From Spirochaetota bacterium (GTDB lineage Bacteria > Spirochaetota > Spirochaetia > SZUA-6), in NCBI GenBank assembly GCA_003641675.1, contig QNBI01000062.1:1-8463 (forward strand): a stretch of DNA of 8,463 bases, in the 5' to 3' direction. The position numbers and the translations under genes are program-made. The notes below the pieces were generated by a model. It worked only from the letters and a program-made list of their open reading frames with translations, had not been told where the DNA came from and ran no database searches. Numbering within the stretch: position 1 is the stretch's first letter; each line of letters opens with the position of its first letter. This document shows, in pieces, positions 1-7,079 of this stretch.

Positions 1-100
1 AAAATGCTTTAAAAATGCTTTTAATATTGACTAATTACGGATAGGGTTGTCACGATACTGCTTTAAATGCTATTACTCTTATAAAAAATAGGTTAGAAAA
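1..100. other. Intergenic leader upstream of mazG
   Basis: This is the only clearly non-coding stretch of the window, and it is very AT-rich. It begins with an imperfect tandem repeat of an 11-bp unit (aaaatgcttta at 1-11, aaaatgctttt at 12-22). All three plus-strand frames carry stops within it: TAA at 10-12, TAG at 42-44, and TAA at 64-66 or TAG at 89-91 nearer the gene. I see no tRNA, riboswitch or strong hairpin. Frame 3 is open from 45 to 155, but it has no convincing start and mostly shadows the beginning of mazG. The 3' end of an unseen upstream gene could lie at the left edge, for example frame 3 ending at 44, but it is too short to identify. Confidence 0.6.
47..76 (+). promoter_or_regulatory. 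Possible sigma-70-type promoter for mazG
   Basis: TTGTCA at 47-52 differs from the -35 consensus at one position. It is followed after 18 bp by TATTAC at 71-76, which matches the -10 consensus at four of six positions. Transcription would begin near 83, giving a short leader of about 18 nt before the ATG at 101. In DNA this AT-rich such matches arise easily by chance, so this is only a candidate. TTGACT at 27-32 is a second -35-like word without a well-spaced -10. Confidence 0.25.
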
Positions 101-919
101 ATGGAAAAAGATAAAGAAACAGATATTAAAAACTCTTTCTATCAATTGTACCGTATAGTAAAAAAACTTAGAGAACCGGAAGGTTGTGAATGGGACAGAG
201 CACAGAGCCCGCAGAGTATTAGGGGCAATTTAATTGAAGAATCCTATGAATGCATAGATGCAATAAACAACGGCGATAATGAAAATCTCCGTGAAGAACT
301 TGGAGATCTTTACCTTCTTGTGACTATGATAGGAGAAATGAAAGAAGAAGAAGGGGCTTTCTCTCTGGAAGATGTTCTTAAAGATATCTCTGCCAAATTA
401 ATAAGAAGGCATCCCCATGTTTTCGGCAACTCAAAGGTAAATTCTATAAATGAAATAATCGACCAATGGAATGATATAAAGGAAAAAATAGAAGGCAAAA
501 AAGCAAAGAGTTCAACACTGGAGCGAATTCCCAAGTCTCTTCCTCCTCTGGAAAGAGCGCTTGAAATCCAGAAAAAAGTTTCCAAAGTAGGTTTTGACTG
601 GACTTCTGTTAAAGATGTATGGGCGAAATTAAACGAAGAAGAGCTGGAACTAAAAAATGCTGCTGAAAATAATTGTGCAAGTAATATTGAGAATGAAATT
701 GGAGATGTTCTGTTCACAATTGTAAATTTATCACGTTTTTTAAATGTCGATCCGTCGCTTGCGCTTAACCATGCGAATGAAAAATTCATTAACCGTTTTC
801 AGAAAATTGAATCTAAGCTAAAATCGGAAAATATCAGTATAAAAGAAACAAACCTTGAAACGCTCGACAAATTATGGAATCAGGTAAAGTCCGAGGAAGG
901 ACCGAAAAGTTTAAAATAG
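101..919 (+). CDS. mazG: MazG nucleoside triphosphate pyrophosphohydrolase
   Basis: This cytoplasmic enzyme hydrolyses NTPs and dNTPs to the monophosphate plus pyrophosphate, a house-cleaning activity also linked to nutrient-stress signalling in E. coli. At 272 residues it has the length of full two-domain MazG (E. coli about 263). The first all-alpha domain shows EGCEWD at 27-32, EESYE at 46-50 and EELGD at 65-69, the acidic metal-binding EExxE/ExxD pattern, and then RHPHVFG at 103-109. The second domain shows VGFDW at 163-167, an acidic cluster (E179, E180, E183) and NEIGD at 198-202, then NEKFINRF at 226-233 and the closing LWNQVK. Both domains keep their acidic ligands; in E. coli the C-terminal domain carries the activity. 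The start is well fixed: an in-frame TAG lies at 89-91 and a weak TAGG ribosome site at 89-92. The 3' end overlaps the convergent radical SAM gene by 40 bp. The last few residues run slightly past the E. coli end, but the family core is complete. Confidence 0.95.
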   Translation: MEKDKETDIKNSFYQLYRIVKKLREPEGCEWDRAQSPQSIRGNLIEESYECIDAINNGDNENLREELGDLYLLVTMIGEMKEEEGAFSLEDVLKDISAKLIRRHPHVFGNSKVNSINEIIDQWNDIKEKIEGKKAKSSTLERIPKSLPPLERALEIQKKVSKVGFDWTSVKDVWAKLNEEELELKNAAENNCASNIENEIGDVLFTIVNLSRFLNVDPSLALNHANEKFINRFQKIESKLKSENISIKETNLETLDKLWNQVKSEEGPKSLK

Positions 920-3411
920 GAAACGGGTTTACCGTAAATATCTTTTGCATAGGTCTTTGTTCTGGTAATTGAAATACCGTAGGGGAAAGGCTCTGGGCCT
1001 GTAAGTTCTTCAAGTATTTTTAAAATATTTTTATTTCCTCTTTCAAGCTGCTTAATTGTAATTCGAATTCCCCTGCTATCTTTTTCCACGGAAAGAAGAC
1101 CCGGGTAATTTTGCATATTATTCTTGATAAGAGCAAAGATAGTTTCACAGAATTGGCTATTAATTTTAATCAGGAATTCCGACCCCCAATACAGAGACAT
1201 AAGTGATTTGCGTTTTTTAATGTTTTTCTCATTATAATCAATCAACTCCTTAATAACCAGAACCTCAATAATTTTTAATCCGGACGGAAGCATTTTATTT
1301 AATTTCTCCTTAAATATTTCGCAGCCGACGCAGTTAAAAGTTCTGGCAGCCATTATTTCTTCTTCCGATGAAATACCGAGGGAAAGAGGGCTGGCAAATT
1401 CCAATTTTGCCTTCGGGTTAAAACCCTTTGACATGACCGGGTAGAAACCTGCCCGGAAAAGGCTTCTATCGAAAATTGTCATAAGATCAAGATGGGATAT
1501 GTACCGTAGTCTTCCATATTTTTGAAAACAAATAAGCATTTCACACGGGTTTTTCAAGTTGGAAGCTAAATTGGGAATGTCTTTGATGTTTTTTTTACTT
1601 TCAATTACTCTAATATTCTTATTACAAACTCCGCATGGAATAGAACAATTAGGCATACAGTCCGGAGTAATTACGCCTTTTTTTGATTTTTCATATTCCT
1701 TTAAAAGATAATTCTTTGATATTCCTAATTTAATGCTATCCCATGGAAGCTTTTCTTCCTGTTTTCTCTCTCTGTATGTATCATTCCGGACATCCCAGTC
1801 GGTCGATTTTATTATGTCACGCCAGAGATTTTTATTAACGAAATCATCCCATGCATCCAGTCTGGCTCCCTGCAGAAAAGCGTTATAGAATAACCACCCT
1901 GCCCTATCGTCGCCTCTTGATATTATGGATTCTAAAAAAGATAAGAACGGAGAATGATATCTTATTTTTATGCTTTTAGAAACAACACGATCTTTTATTC
2001 TGTAGATGGTATTTAATGCAGCCTCTTCCTCCAATTGTTTTGACCATTGAAATGGTGTATGCGGTTTCGGGATAAAAACGGATACATTTATATTCATATT
2101 TATCCTGACTGCGCTGTAAACTTCATTAATGAAGTCTAAAATCGATTCAGCCTCATCCGATGCATCACCATTAGAATCTATTACAGGAAGGCCTATCATA
2201 AAGTAGAATTTAGCACTGCGCCATCCTGCATTTTTTGCTTTTTTAAGCAAATCTATTGTTTTTTCTATAGATACAATCTTATTAATTTTGTTCTGCCAAC
2301 TCTCTTTCGGGGTTTCAACAGCAAAGGTTAATCCGCTCTTTCTAACGCTTGATATTTCTGACAGAAGGTCAATCGCAAAGGTATTTATTCGAAGGGATGG
2401 AAAAGAAAAGGATACTCCGAACTGTCTATATCTATTGTTTAAATATCTTATTAATTCAAATATTCCATGATAATCTCCAGAGGATAGGGAAGAAAGCGTA
2501 ACTTCCCTATAGCCGCAGCTGAATATTTGATAATCGATCTGCTGTACAATTCTATCAAAGTCCATCTGCCTGTAGGGGCGGTAAAAAATAGAAGCAGAAC
2601 AAAACCTGCAGTTATGCGGGCAGCCTCTCATTATTTCTACAATACCGTGGTCCTGTACAGTTTTAAAATTAGGAACCAATGCAGGTACTACTACAGGCGT
2701 CTTTACTGCTGTTTTTGATTCTGTTTTTACCGGTATTTTTGAACCGCCGAAACCATTCCAGATTGCTCTTTTTGTATTCCCTTTTTTCCCTCTATGCCAA
2801 ATATATGGACTTGAATAAATCACCTTTAACAAATCATCTCTGCCAGCACCTTTTAACTTTAAATCTGCAAGTTCCGGAAATACTTCCTGGCTCCAGTTTT
2901 CGGCTTCTCCTATAAATACTGCATCGGAAAAAGAACCGTAAGGTATGGGATTAATTGTTGAAGGCCCGCCAATAATTATTATAGGGTCATGGTATGTGCG
3001 GTTAGACGCGACGGGAGAGATACCGCCAAGGTCAAGAATATTAAGAATATTTGTAAAGGTAAGTTCATAAGCTACTGAAAATCCTATAATATCAAATTCT
3101 GAGAGCGGAATTCTCGATTCAAGAGAAAAAAGAGGTATTTTAAGTTTTCTTAATATTTCTTCGAAATCCGGTGCAGGGGCAAATACTCTTTCACATGTTA
3201 CATTTTCAAGACTGTTAAATAAACCATAGAGAATTTTAATGGAAATATTCGACATCCCGATTTCGTATAAATCAGGATATGAGAGTAAAATATTTAATTT
3301 TAACGGGCTAAAAACAGGAGCGGAACCGTACTCACCACCTGTGTATCTCCCGGGCCGCTGAACAGAATGGAGAACTCTGTTCATAACATTATCAGGAATT
3401 TGTTTTTTCAA
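880..3411 (-). CDS. TIGR03960-type radical SAM protein fused to TIGR03936/DUF2344 domain
   Basis: This is a large (843-residue) uncharacterised protein. Residues about 38-185 look like the Rossmann-type N-terminal domain of B12-binding-like radical SAM proteins (IIIGGPSTINPIP near 145-157, then IGEAE at 167-171), but I see no DxHxxG cobalamin motif. The radical SAM core follows at about 255-480. Its CxxxCxxC triad is C264, C268 and C271, within RGCPHNCRFCSA, and should hold a [4Fe-4S] cluster that cleaves S-adenosylmethionine. A family block SRGDDRAGW...GARLDAWDD lies at 498-523, then a second cysteine cluster C585, C589, C593 and C596. From about 622 a DUF2344 domain begins (GRLRYISHLDLM, then SKGFNPKAKLEFASPLSLG at 661-679). 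The substrate is unknown; the family is often seen near RNase G or ribosomal genes, which are not in this window. The gene starts 1 nt after the rodA stop, so it is the last operon gene. The start is a TTG with a weak AGAAG 11-12 nt upstream; ATG at 3384 (residue 10) is an alternative. No terminator fits after it because it ends inside mazG. Confidence 0.88.
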   Translation of the reverse strand: MKKQIPDNVMNRVLHSVQRPGRYTGGEYGSAPVFSPLKLNILLSYPDLYEIGMSNISIKILYGLFNSLENVTCERVFAPAPDFEEILRKLKIPLFSLESRIPLSEFDIIGFSVAYELTFTNILNILDLGGISPVASNRTYHDPIIIIGGPSTINPIPYGSFSDAVFIGEAENWSQEVFPELADLKLKGAGRDDLLKVIYSSPYIWHRGKKGNTKRAIWNGFGGSKIPVKTESKTAVKTPVVVPALVPNFKTVQDHGIVEIMRGCPHNCRFCSASIFYRPYRQMDFDRIVQQIDYQIFSCGYREVTLSSLSSGDYHGIFELIRYLNNRYRQFGVSFSFPSLRINTFAIDLLSEISSVRKSGLTFAVETPKESWQNKINKIVSIEKTIDLLKKAKNAGWRSAKFYFMIGLPVIDSNGDASDEAESILDFINEVYSAVRINMNINVSVFIPKPHTPFQWSKQLEEEAALNTIYRIKDRVVSKSIKIRYHSPFLSFLESIISRGDDRAGWLFYNAFLQGARLDAWDDFVNKNLWRDIIKSTDWDVRNDTYRERKQEEKLPWDSIKLGISKNYLLKEYEKSKKGVITPDCMPNCSIPCGVCNKNIRVIESKKNIKDIPNLASNLKNPCEMLICFQKYGRLRYISHLDLMTIFDRSLFRAGFYPVMSKGFNPKAKLEFASPLSLGISSEEEIMAARTFNCVGCEIFKEKLNKMLPSGLKIIEVLVIKELIDYNEKNIKKRKSLMSLYWGSEFLIKINSQFCETIFALIKNNMQNYPGLLSVEKDSRGIRITIKQLERGNKNILKILEELTGPEPFPYGISITRTKTYAKDIYGKPVSYFKLFGPSSDFT

Positions 3412-3412
3412 T

Positions 3413-4723
3413 TTAAAATAATCTTCTCTGCATGTTAATATTATTTAAAATAGCAACACCTATCAAAGCTGTCCAGAGAGAAGATCCTCCATAAGACAAG
3501 AAAAACAGTGGTAACCCTGTAATAGGCATAATACCGATTGACATGCCTATATTTACTATAGCATGCAAAAATAACATGGATACAATACCGGTACCTATTA
3601 GAGTTGCGTAATTTTCCCGTGATTTATAAGAAATATATACCCCGCGAAGCAAAATAATGAGAAAAAGAGCAAAAATAAGAATACATCCGAGAAAACCCCA
3701 TTCTTCTGAAAGAATTGAGAATATGAAATCAGTACTTTGCTGAGGAAGGAATCTATAGTGGCTTTGCGTTCCTTTAAGGAATCCTTTACCCCAAAAACCG
3801 CCGGAACCGACTGCGGTAATGGACTGAATAATATTCCACCCTGAACCTCTCGGGTCTATATCCGGCTTAAGGAATATAATGAGTCTCATTATCTGATAAT
3901 TTTTCATGAAATGACGTGCAGCTATATTCGAAAACATTGCTAAAATTGCAATTAGCGAACTGTATGTAATCCAGTAAAAATATCTGCGCCGAAACAGAAA
4001 ATATCCGAGAGCAGCAATTAGTAAAATAATAGAAATGGAGATCAAAAAGTATTTATATACGGATGGGTCGGACAGAATGTTTAACAGGGGACTGTTTTCG
4101 GTAATTATATATTCCTTTATTGCAGAAAAAGATATTAATATACCCGCCACCAATGCTACGAAAATCAAAAACATGATATGTTTTAAATCTGCACCAGCTA
4201 TGAATGCCATGAACAGAAATATTGGAAAATAAACAATAGCAGTCCCTGTATCTGGCTGAAGAAGTATTAACGCCATAGGTACAAGAACAATAATAAAACC
4301 TATTAAAAATTTTGACAATTTTTTAATTTCTTTTTTGACAGAATAAAAATAATAGGCAAGAAATAGGATAACACTTATTTTACTAAATTCAGATGGTTGT
4401 ATACCGATATCAGCGATTCCGAGCCATGATTTTGCACCGTTAACCTCTTTCCCGATTATAGGAGTTACAATTAACAGAAGAATTGAAATAAAGTAAATAT
4501 AAACAGCCCAATTTTTATACCTTTCATAGGAAATGTAGGAGAATAGAACAAAAAGAACTATACCGGAAATTGCCCAGATTATCTGTTTTATATACTCATT
4601 GGAAACAACAACTCCTGTAGAAGTAACACCGCTTGAATATATAAAAAGAATTCCGATAATAATAAGTCCCAGAACAGCAAAAAAAAGGAGAAAATCAAAA
4701 CCTATAAATGAAACTTTTTTCAA
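3413..4723 (-). CDS. rodA: RodA, SEDS-family peptidoglycan glycosyltransferase of the elongasome
   Basis: This inner-membrane polymerase joins lipid II disaccharides into glycan strands for side-wall growth, working as a pair with the class B PBP2 encoded just upstream. It is polytopic, with about ten or more hydrophobic segments. SEDS landmarks are GAKSW...GIQPSEFSK at 97-115, LLQPDTGTA at 154-162, GSGWNIIQS at 293-301, GSGGFWGKG at 306-314, GTQSHYRFLPQQSTDFIF at 318-335, and GIMPITGLPLFFLSYGGSS at 397-415. D332 in the TDFIF block is the likely catalytic aspartate. At 436 residues it is longer than E. coli RodA (370). The difference is largely an insert at about 202-270 holding two extra hydrophobic stretches (224-244 and 248-268). 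The start is TTG (TTGA overlap with the mrdA stop), supported by AAGGGG 6 nt upstream. FtsW is the main alternative for a SEDS protein, but the mre context settles on RodA. Confidence 0.95.
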   Translation of the reverse strand: MKKVSFIGFDFLLFFAVLGLIIIGILFIYSSGVTSTGVVVSNEYIKQIIWAISGIVLFVLFSYISYERYKNWAVYIYFISILLLIVTPIIGKEVNGAKSWLGIADIGIQPSEFSKISVILFLAYYFYSVKKEIKKLSKFLIGFIIVLVPMALILLQPDTGTAIVYFPIFLFMAFIAGADLKHIMFLIFVALVAGILISFSAIKEYIITENSPLLNILSDPSVYKYFLISISIILLIAALGYFLFRRRYFYWITYSSLIAILAMFSNIAARHFMKNYQIMRLIIFLKPDIDPRGSGWNIIQSITAVGSGGFWGKGFLKGTQSHYRFLPQQSTDFIFSILSEEWGFLGCILIFALFLIILLRGVYISYKSRENYATLIGTGIVSMLFLHAIVNIGMSIGIMPITGLPLFFLSYGGSSLWTALIGVAILNNINMQRRLF

Positions 4724-6567
4724 TTAAGTCCCCTTATGCTGCGTATATACCATGGCTTTAATGTTTTTACAGCATCCTTAAAGTCCTGGTGTGCAAAAAT
4801 ACCCTGAAGTATGATATTTGCTGCTTTGGGAGCCCACCATTCCCATTCATTTGCTGCCTCTACCATTACAACGACTACAATCCTGTCTTCGGGTTTATTT
4901 GTTTTATAAGGGGCATATGCTACAAACCATGAATGGTACCTGTCCTTTGTTCCGGTCTCGCTTGTGCCGGTTTTACCGGCGGATTCTACGGCTTTTGTTG
5001 TAATTACAACATGGGCCGTTCCTTTTGTAATTACACCGCGCATTGCTTCCTGTACCAATTTAAATGTGGATTTCTTAATGTGGGATATATGCTTAACCTC
5101 CGGCTTTTCTGAAGAAATTAATTTTCCCGATACAGGATCTCTTATCTCTTTTAAAATGTGCGGTTTATATATTGTTCCCTCATTTATAATCATAGAAACC
5201 ACATTAGCCATTTGTATGGGTGTAACATTAATATAGCCCTGCCCTATCGAAAGGTTAATTGTATCTCCTCCCAGCCATTTCATATGATGAACCTTTTCCT
5301 TCCACTCAGGAGTCGGAACAAATCCGGATACTTCTCCAGGCAAATCTATACCTGTACGTCTGCCTAAACCGAAATCACGTACATAGGAGACTATTCTTTC
5401 TACTCCGAGTTGAAGCCCAACATTATAAAAGTAGACATCACAGGACTGTGCCAGCCCTCCAAAAAGGTCTAGTGTGCCGTGGCCTGTTTTTTTCCAGCAG
5501 TGAAATATTCTGTCTCCGTATTGAAGCTCTCCGTCACAGGTAAAGGTTGTTGTGAGAGCATTCGGGTTTTCTTCCAAAAATGCAGTTGTCATCATTATTT
5601 TAAATGTAGATGCCGGTGGGTAGGCGGACTGAATAGTCCGATTTATAAAAGGAGAAGCCGGGTTTAAGGAAAGTTCTTTATACAGTTTTTCACTGCCTTC
5701 CTGTGAAAAAATATTGGAGTCGAACCATGGGTAGGATACCATAGCGAGAACTTCCCCGGTTGCAGGTTTTAGTACTATTACAGAACCGATTCTCGGTCCT
5801 AATGCTTTTTCACTTAATACTTGAATATTTCTGTCTATTGTAAGTACAATATTCTTACCGGGAACCGGATCCACCTCGCCTACATATTTTTCCTGCAGTT
5901 TCCTTTCTTTAACATCTACGATTTTATATTTTTTACCGTCTTTCCCTCTTAAAACTTTGTCATACTCTTTTTCAATGCCGCTTTTGCCAAGAATTGTTCC
6001 GGGGCTGTAGCCCTTATTATATAGTATCTGCAGTTCCTCGTTTGTAATATTACCCACATACCCAAGCACATGCGAAAGAGAGCTCGTAACCCGATATCTT
6101 CTAATAGGCTTGTTATGCCATGTAACTCCAGGAAACTCATCTATATGTTCTGCAAGATATGCTATTTTACTATAGCTGACGCCGCTTTTTATCTCTATTG
6201 GCTGGAAAAGATGCCGGTACTTAGGAGGTATTTTCCTTTCAATAACATTACGTTTTATATCAAGAAGTCTGCTGATTTTGTTATATATAGAAGCTCTGTT
6301 TTCCGAAAGAATTTCGCCTGGGGTTATATATACTGCAAAAGATTCAATATTGTCTACAAGTGGCAGATTATAGTTTCTGTCATATATCTCTCCTCTTTGA
6401 GCCGGTATTACAATTTCCCTTTGCGTTACTTCTTTTGCTTTTTTCTTGTAATGCAAACCTTTGACAATCTGCAAATTAAAGAGATAAATGGTATAAACAA
6501 AGAATGTAAATATAATTAAAGCGGCAAATGTATAAATACGCAGTTTGGAAGACCTGTCGTCTTTCAA
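4720..6567 (-). CDS. mrdA: Penicillin-binding protein 2, elongasome transpeptidase (class B PBP)
   Basis: This D,D-transpeptidase is anchored in the inner membrane with its catalytic domain in the periplasm. It cross-links peptidoglycan made by RodA and is a beta-lactam target. A single N-terminal membrane segment spans about 11-33. The pedestal domain follows with IPAQRGEIYDRN (54-65), YRVTSSLSHVLGYVG (158-172) and GKSGIEKEYD (194-203). The transpeptidase domain has all three active-site motifs: S320-T-F-K323 within YPPASTFK, S375-C-D377 (the SxN position), and K532-T-G-T535. The usual YPPGS reads YPPAS here. C344, C357, H363 and C376 sit where a Zn site has been described in other PBP2s. 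At 615 residues the length is normal. The start is TTG, overlapping the mreD stop as TTGA, with AAGGAA 5 nt upstream; the membrane anchor begins soon after, so this start fits. The stop overlaps rodA in the same way. Confidence 0.95.
   Translation of the reverse strand: MKDDRSSKLRIYTFAALIIFTFFVYTIYLFNLQIVKGLHYKKKAKEVTQREIVIPAQRGEIYDRNYNLPLVDNIESFAVYITPGEILSENRASIYNKISRLLDIKRNVIERKIPPKYRHLFQPIEIKSGVSYSKIAYLAEHIDEFPGVTWHNKPIRRYRVTSSLSHVLGYVGNITNEELQILYNKGYSPGTILGKSGIEKEYDKVLRGKDGKKYKIVDVKERKLQEKYVGEVDPVPGKNIVLTIDRNIQVLSEKALGPRIGSVIVLKPATGEVLAMVSYPWFDSNIFSQEGSEKLYKELSLNPASPFINRTIQSAYPPASTFKIMMTTAFLEENPNALTTTFTCDGELQYGDRIFHCWKKTGHGTLDLFGGLAQSCDVYFYNVGLQLGVERIVSYVRDFGLGRRTGIDLPGEVSGFVPTPEWKEKVHHMKWLGGDTINLSIGQGYINVTPIQMANVVSMIINEGTIYKPHILKEIRDPVSGKLISSEKPEVKHISHIKKSTFKLVQEAMRGVITKGTAHVVITTKAVESAGKTGTSETGTKDRYHSWFVAYAPYKTNKPEDRIVVVVMVEAANEWEWWAPKAANIILQGIFAHQDFKDAVKTLKPWYIRSIRGLN
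4730..4735 (-). promoter_or_regulatory. Ribosome binding site for the TTG start of rodA
   Basis: On the minus strand the site reads AAGGGG, 6 nt before TTG at 4721-4723. It lies inside the last codons of mrdA. This spacing supports the TTG as the true start and suggests rodA is translated both by re-initiation and from its own site. Confidence 0.7.
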
Positions 6568-7079
6568 CGAATTTCCTTTTCTCCTGGTTTTAAAACTTTA
6601 ATTAAATTTAAGAGAGCGAAAAGAAAGGGAGCAAGCAGAGAATTATAGAGAATGCTAATCCAGAGGTCATGAGTGAAAAAATGTGTAGTTATTTGCGGAA
6701 TAGGAAAAACAACACCCAGAACAGCTAAAAGCAGCGCTTTAATCAGAGTAGCCACTGCTACTAAAATAATAGGCATTAGAAGAGGATCTACAAAAACATT
6801 TCCCTGTATAATGCCATAGATATAACCAATAAATGTTTTTATAAAAGCATTTAAACCCATAGGGGACAAACTTAAAATATCTTCGGTAATACCCGTTACA
6901 AATCCGGTGACCTGTCCGGTCATGCTGCCTTTTCTGTATGCAATATATACAAGGACAATAAGAGAAAGATCTGGAATTACATTTGATATTTTTATTTTGT
7001 AAAGTAAAGTCGACTCAAGTATAACAGCGCTGATGAGAAGAATAAATGAAATAGGGTATTCACCACGGTTATTCTTCAT
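6564..7079 (-). CDS. mreD: MreD, rod-shape-determining membrane protein
   Basis: This small inner-membrane protein (171 residues) joins MreC in the elongasome and helps regulate RodA-PBP2. It has about five to six hydrophobic segments: roughly 10-27, 34-48, 52-66, 78-92, 98-124 and 138-160. The family pattern of an early PDLSLIVLVYIAYRKG (36-51) followed by GFVTGITEDILSLSPMGLNAF (59-79) is clear. In this family the G-x3-(E/D)D...P.G.N block is the most conserved part. The sequence is otherwise weakly conserved, so the placement between mreC and mrdA strengthens the call. It starts at an ATG that overlaps the mreC stop as ATGA, with a good AAGGAAG ribosome site 4 nt upstream. It ends in a TTGA overlap with mrdA. 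Confidence 0.92.
   Translation of the reverse strand: MKNNRGEYPISFILLISAVILESTLLYKIKISNVIPDLSLIVLVYIAYRKGSMTGQVTGFVTGITEDILSLSPMGLNAFIKTFIGYIYGIIQGNVFVDPLLMPIILVAVATLIKALLLAVLGVVFPIPQITTHFFTHDLWISILYNSLLAPFLFALLNLIKVLKPGEKEIR
6573..6585 (-). promoter_or_regulatory. Ribosome binding site(s) for the TTG start of mrdA
   Basis: The minus strand reads AGGAGAAAAGGAA. AAGGAA ends 5 nt before TTG at 6565-6567, and AGGAG lies 13 nt away. The purine-rich tract falls in the last codons of mreD and decides for TTG as the mrdA start. Confidence 0.7.

Noticed and set aside
310..789. 159-codon open frame on the minus strand inside mazG
   Set aside because: It is antisense to conserved MazG codons, has a Ser/Phe-rich composition typical of a shadow frame, and shows no recognisable domain.
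880..919. Bidirectional terminator between mazG and the operon
   Set aside because: The two coding regions overlap here and I see no GC-rich hairpin followed by a T tract on either strand.
5259..5543. 94-codon plus-strand frame opposite the PBP2 transpeptidase domain
   Set aside because: It is antisense to conserved catalytic-domain codons and no domain is recognisable.
6070..6519. 149-codon open frame on the plus strand inside mrdA
   Set aside because: It lies opposite the PBP2 pedestal domain, is rich in Tyr, Phe, Ile and Cys as shadows are, and has no family signal.
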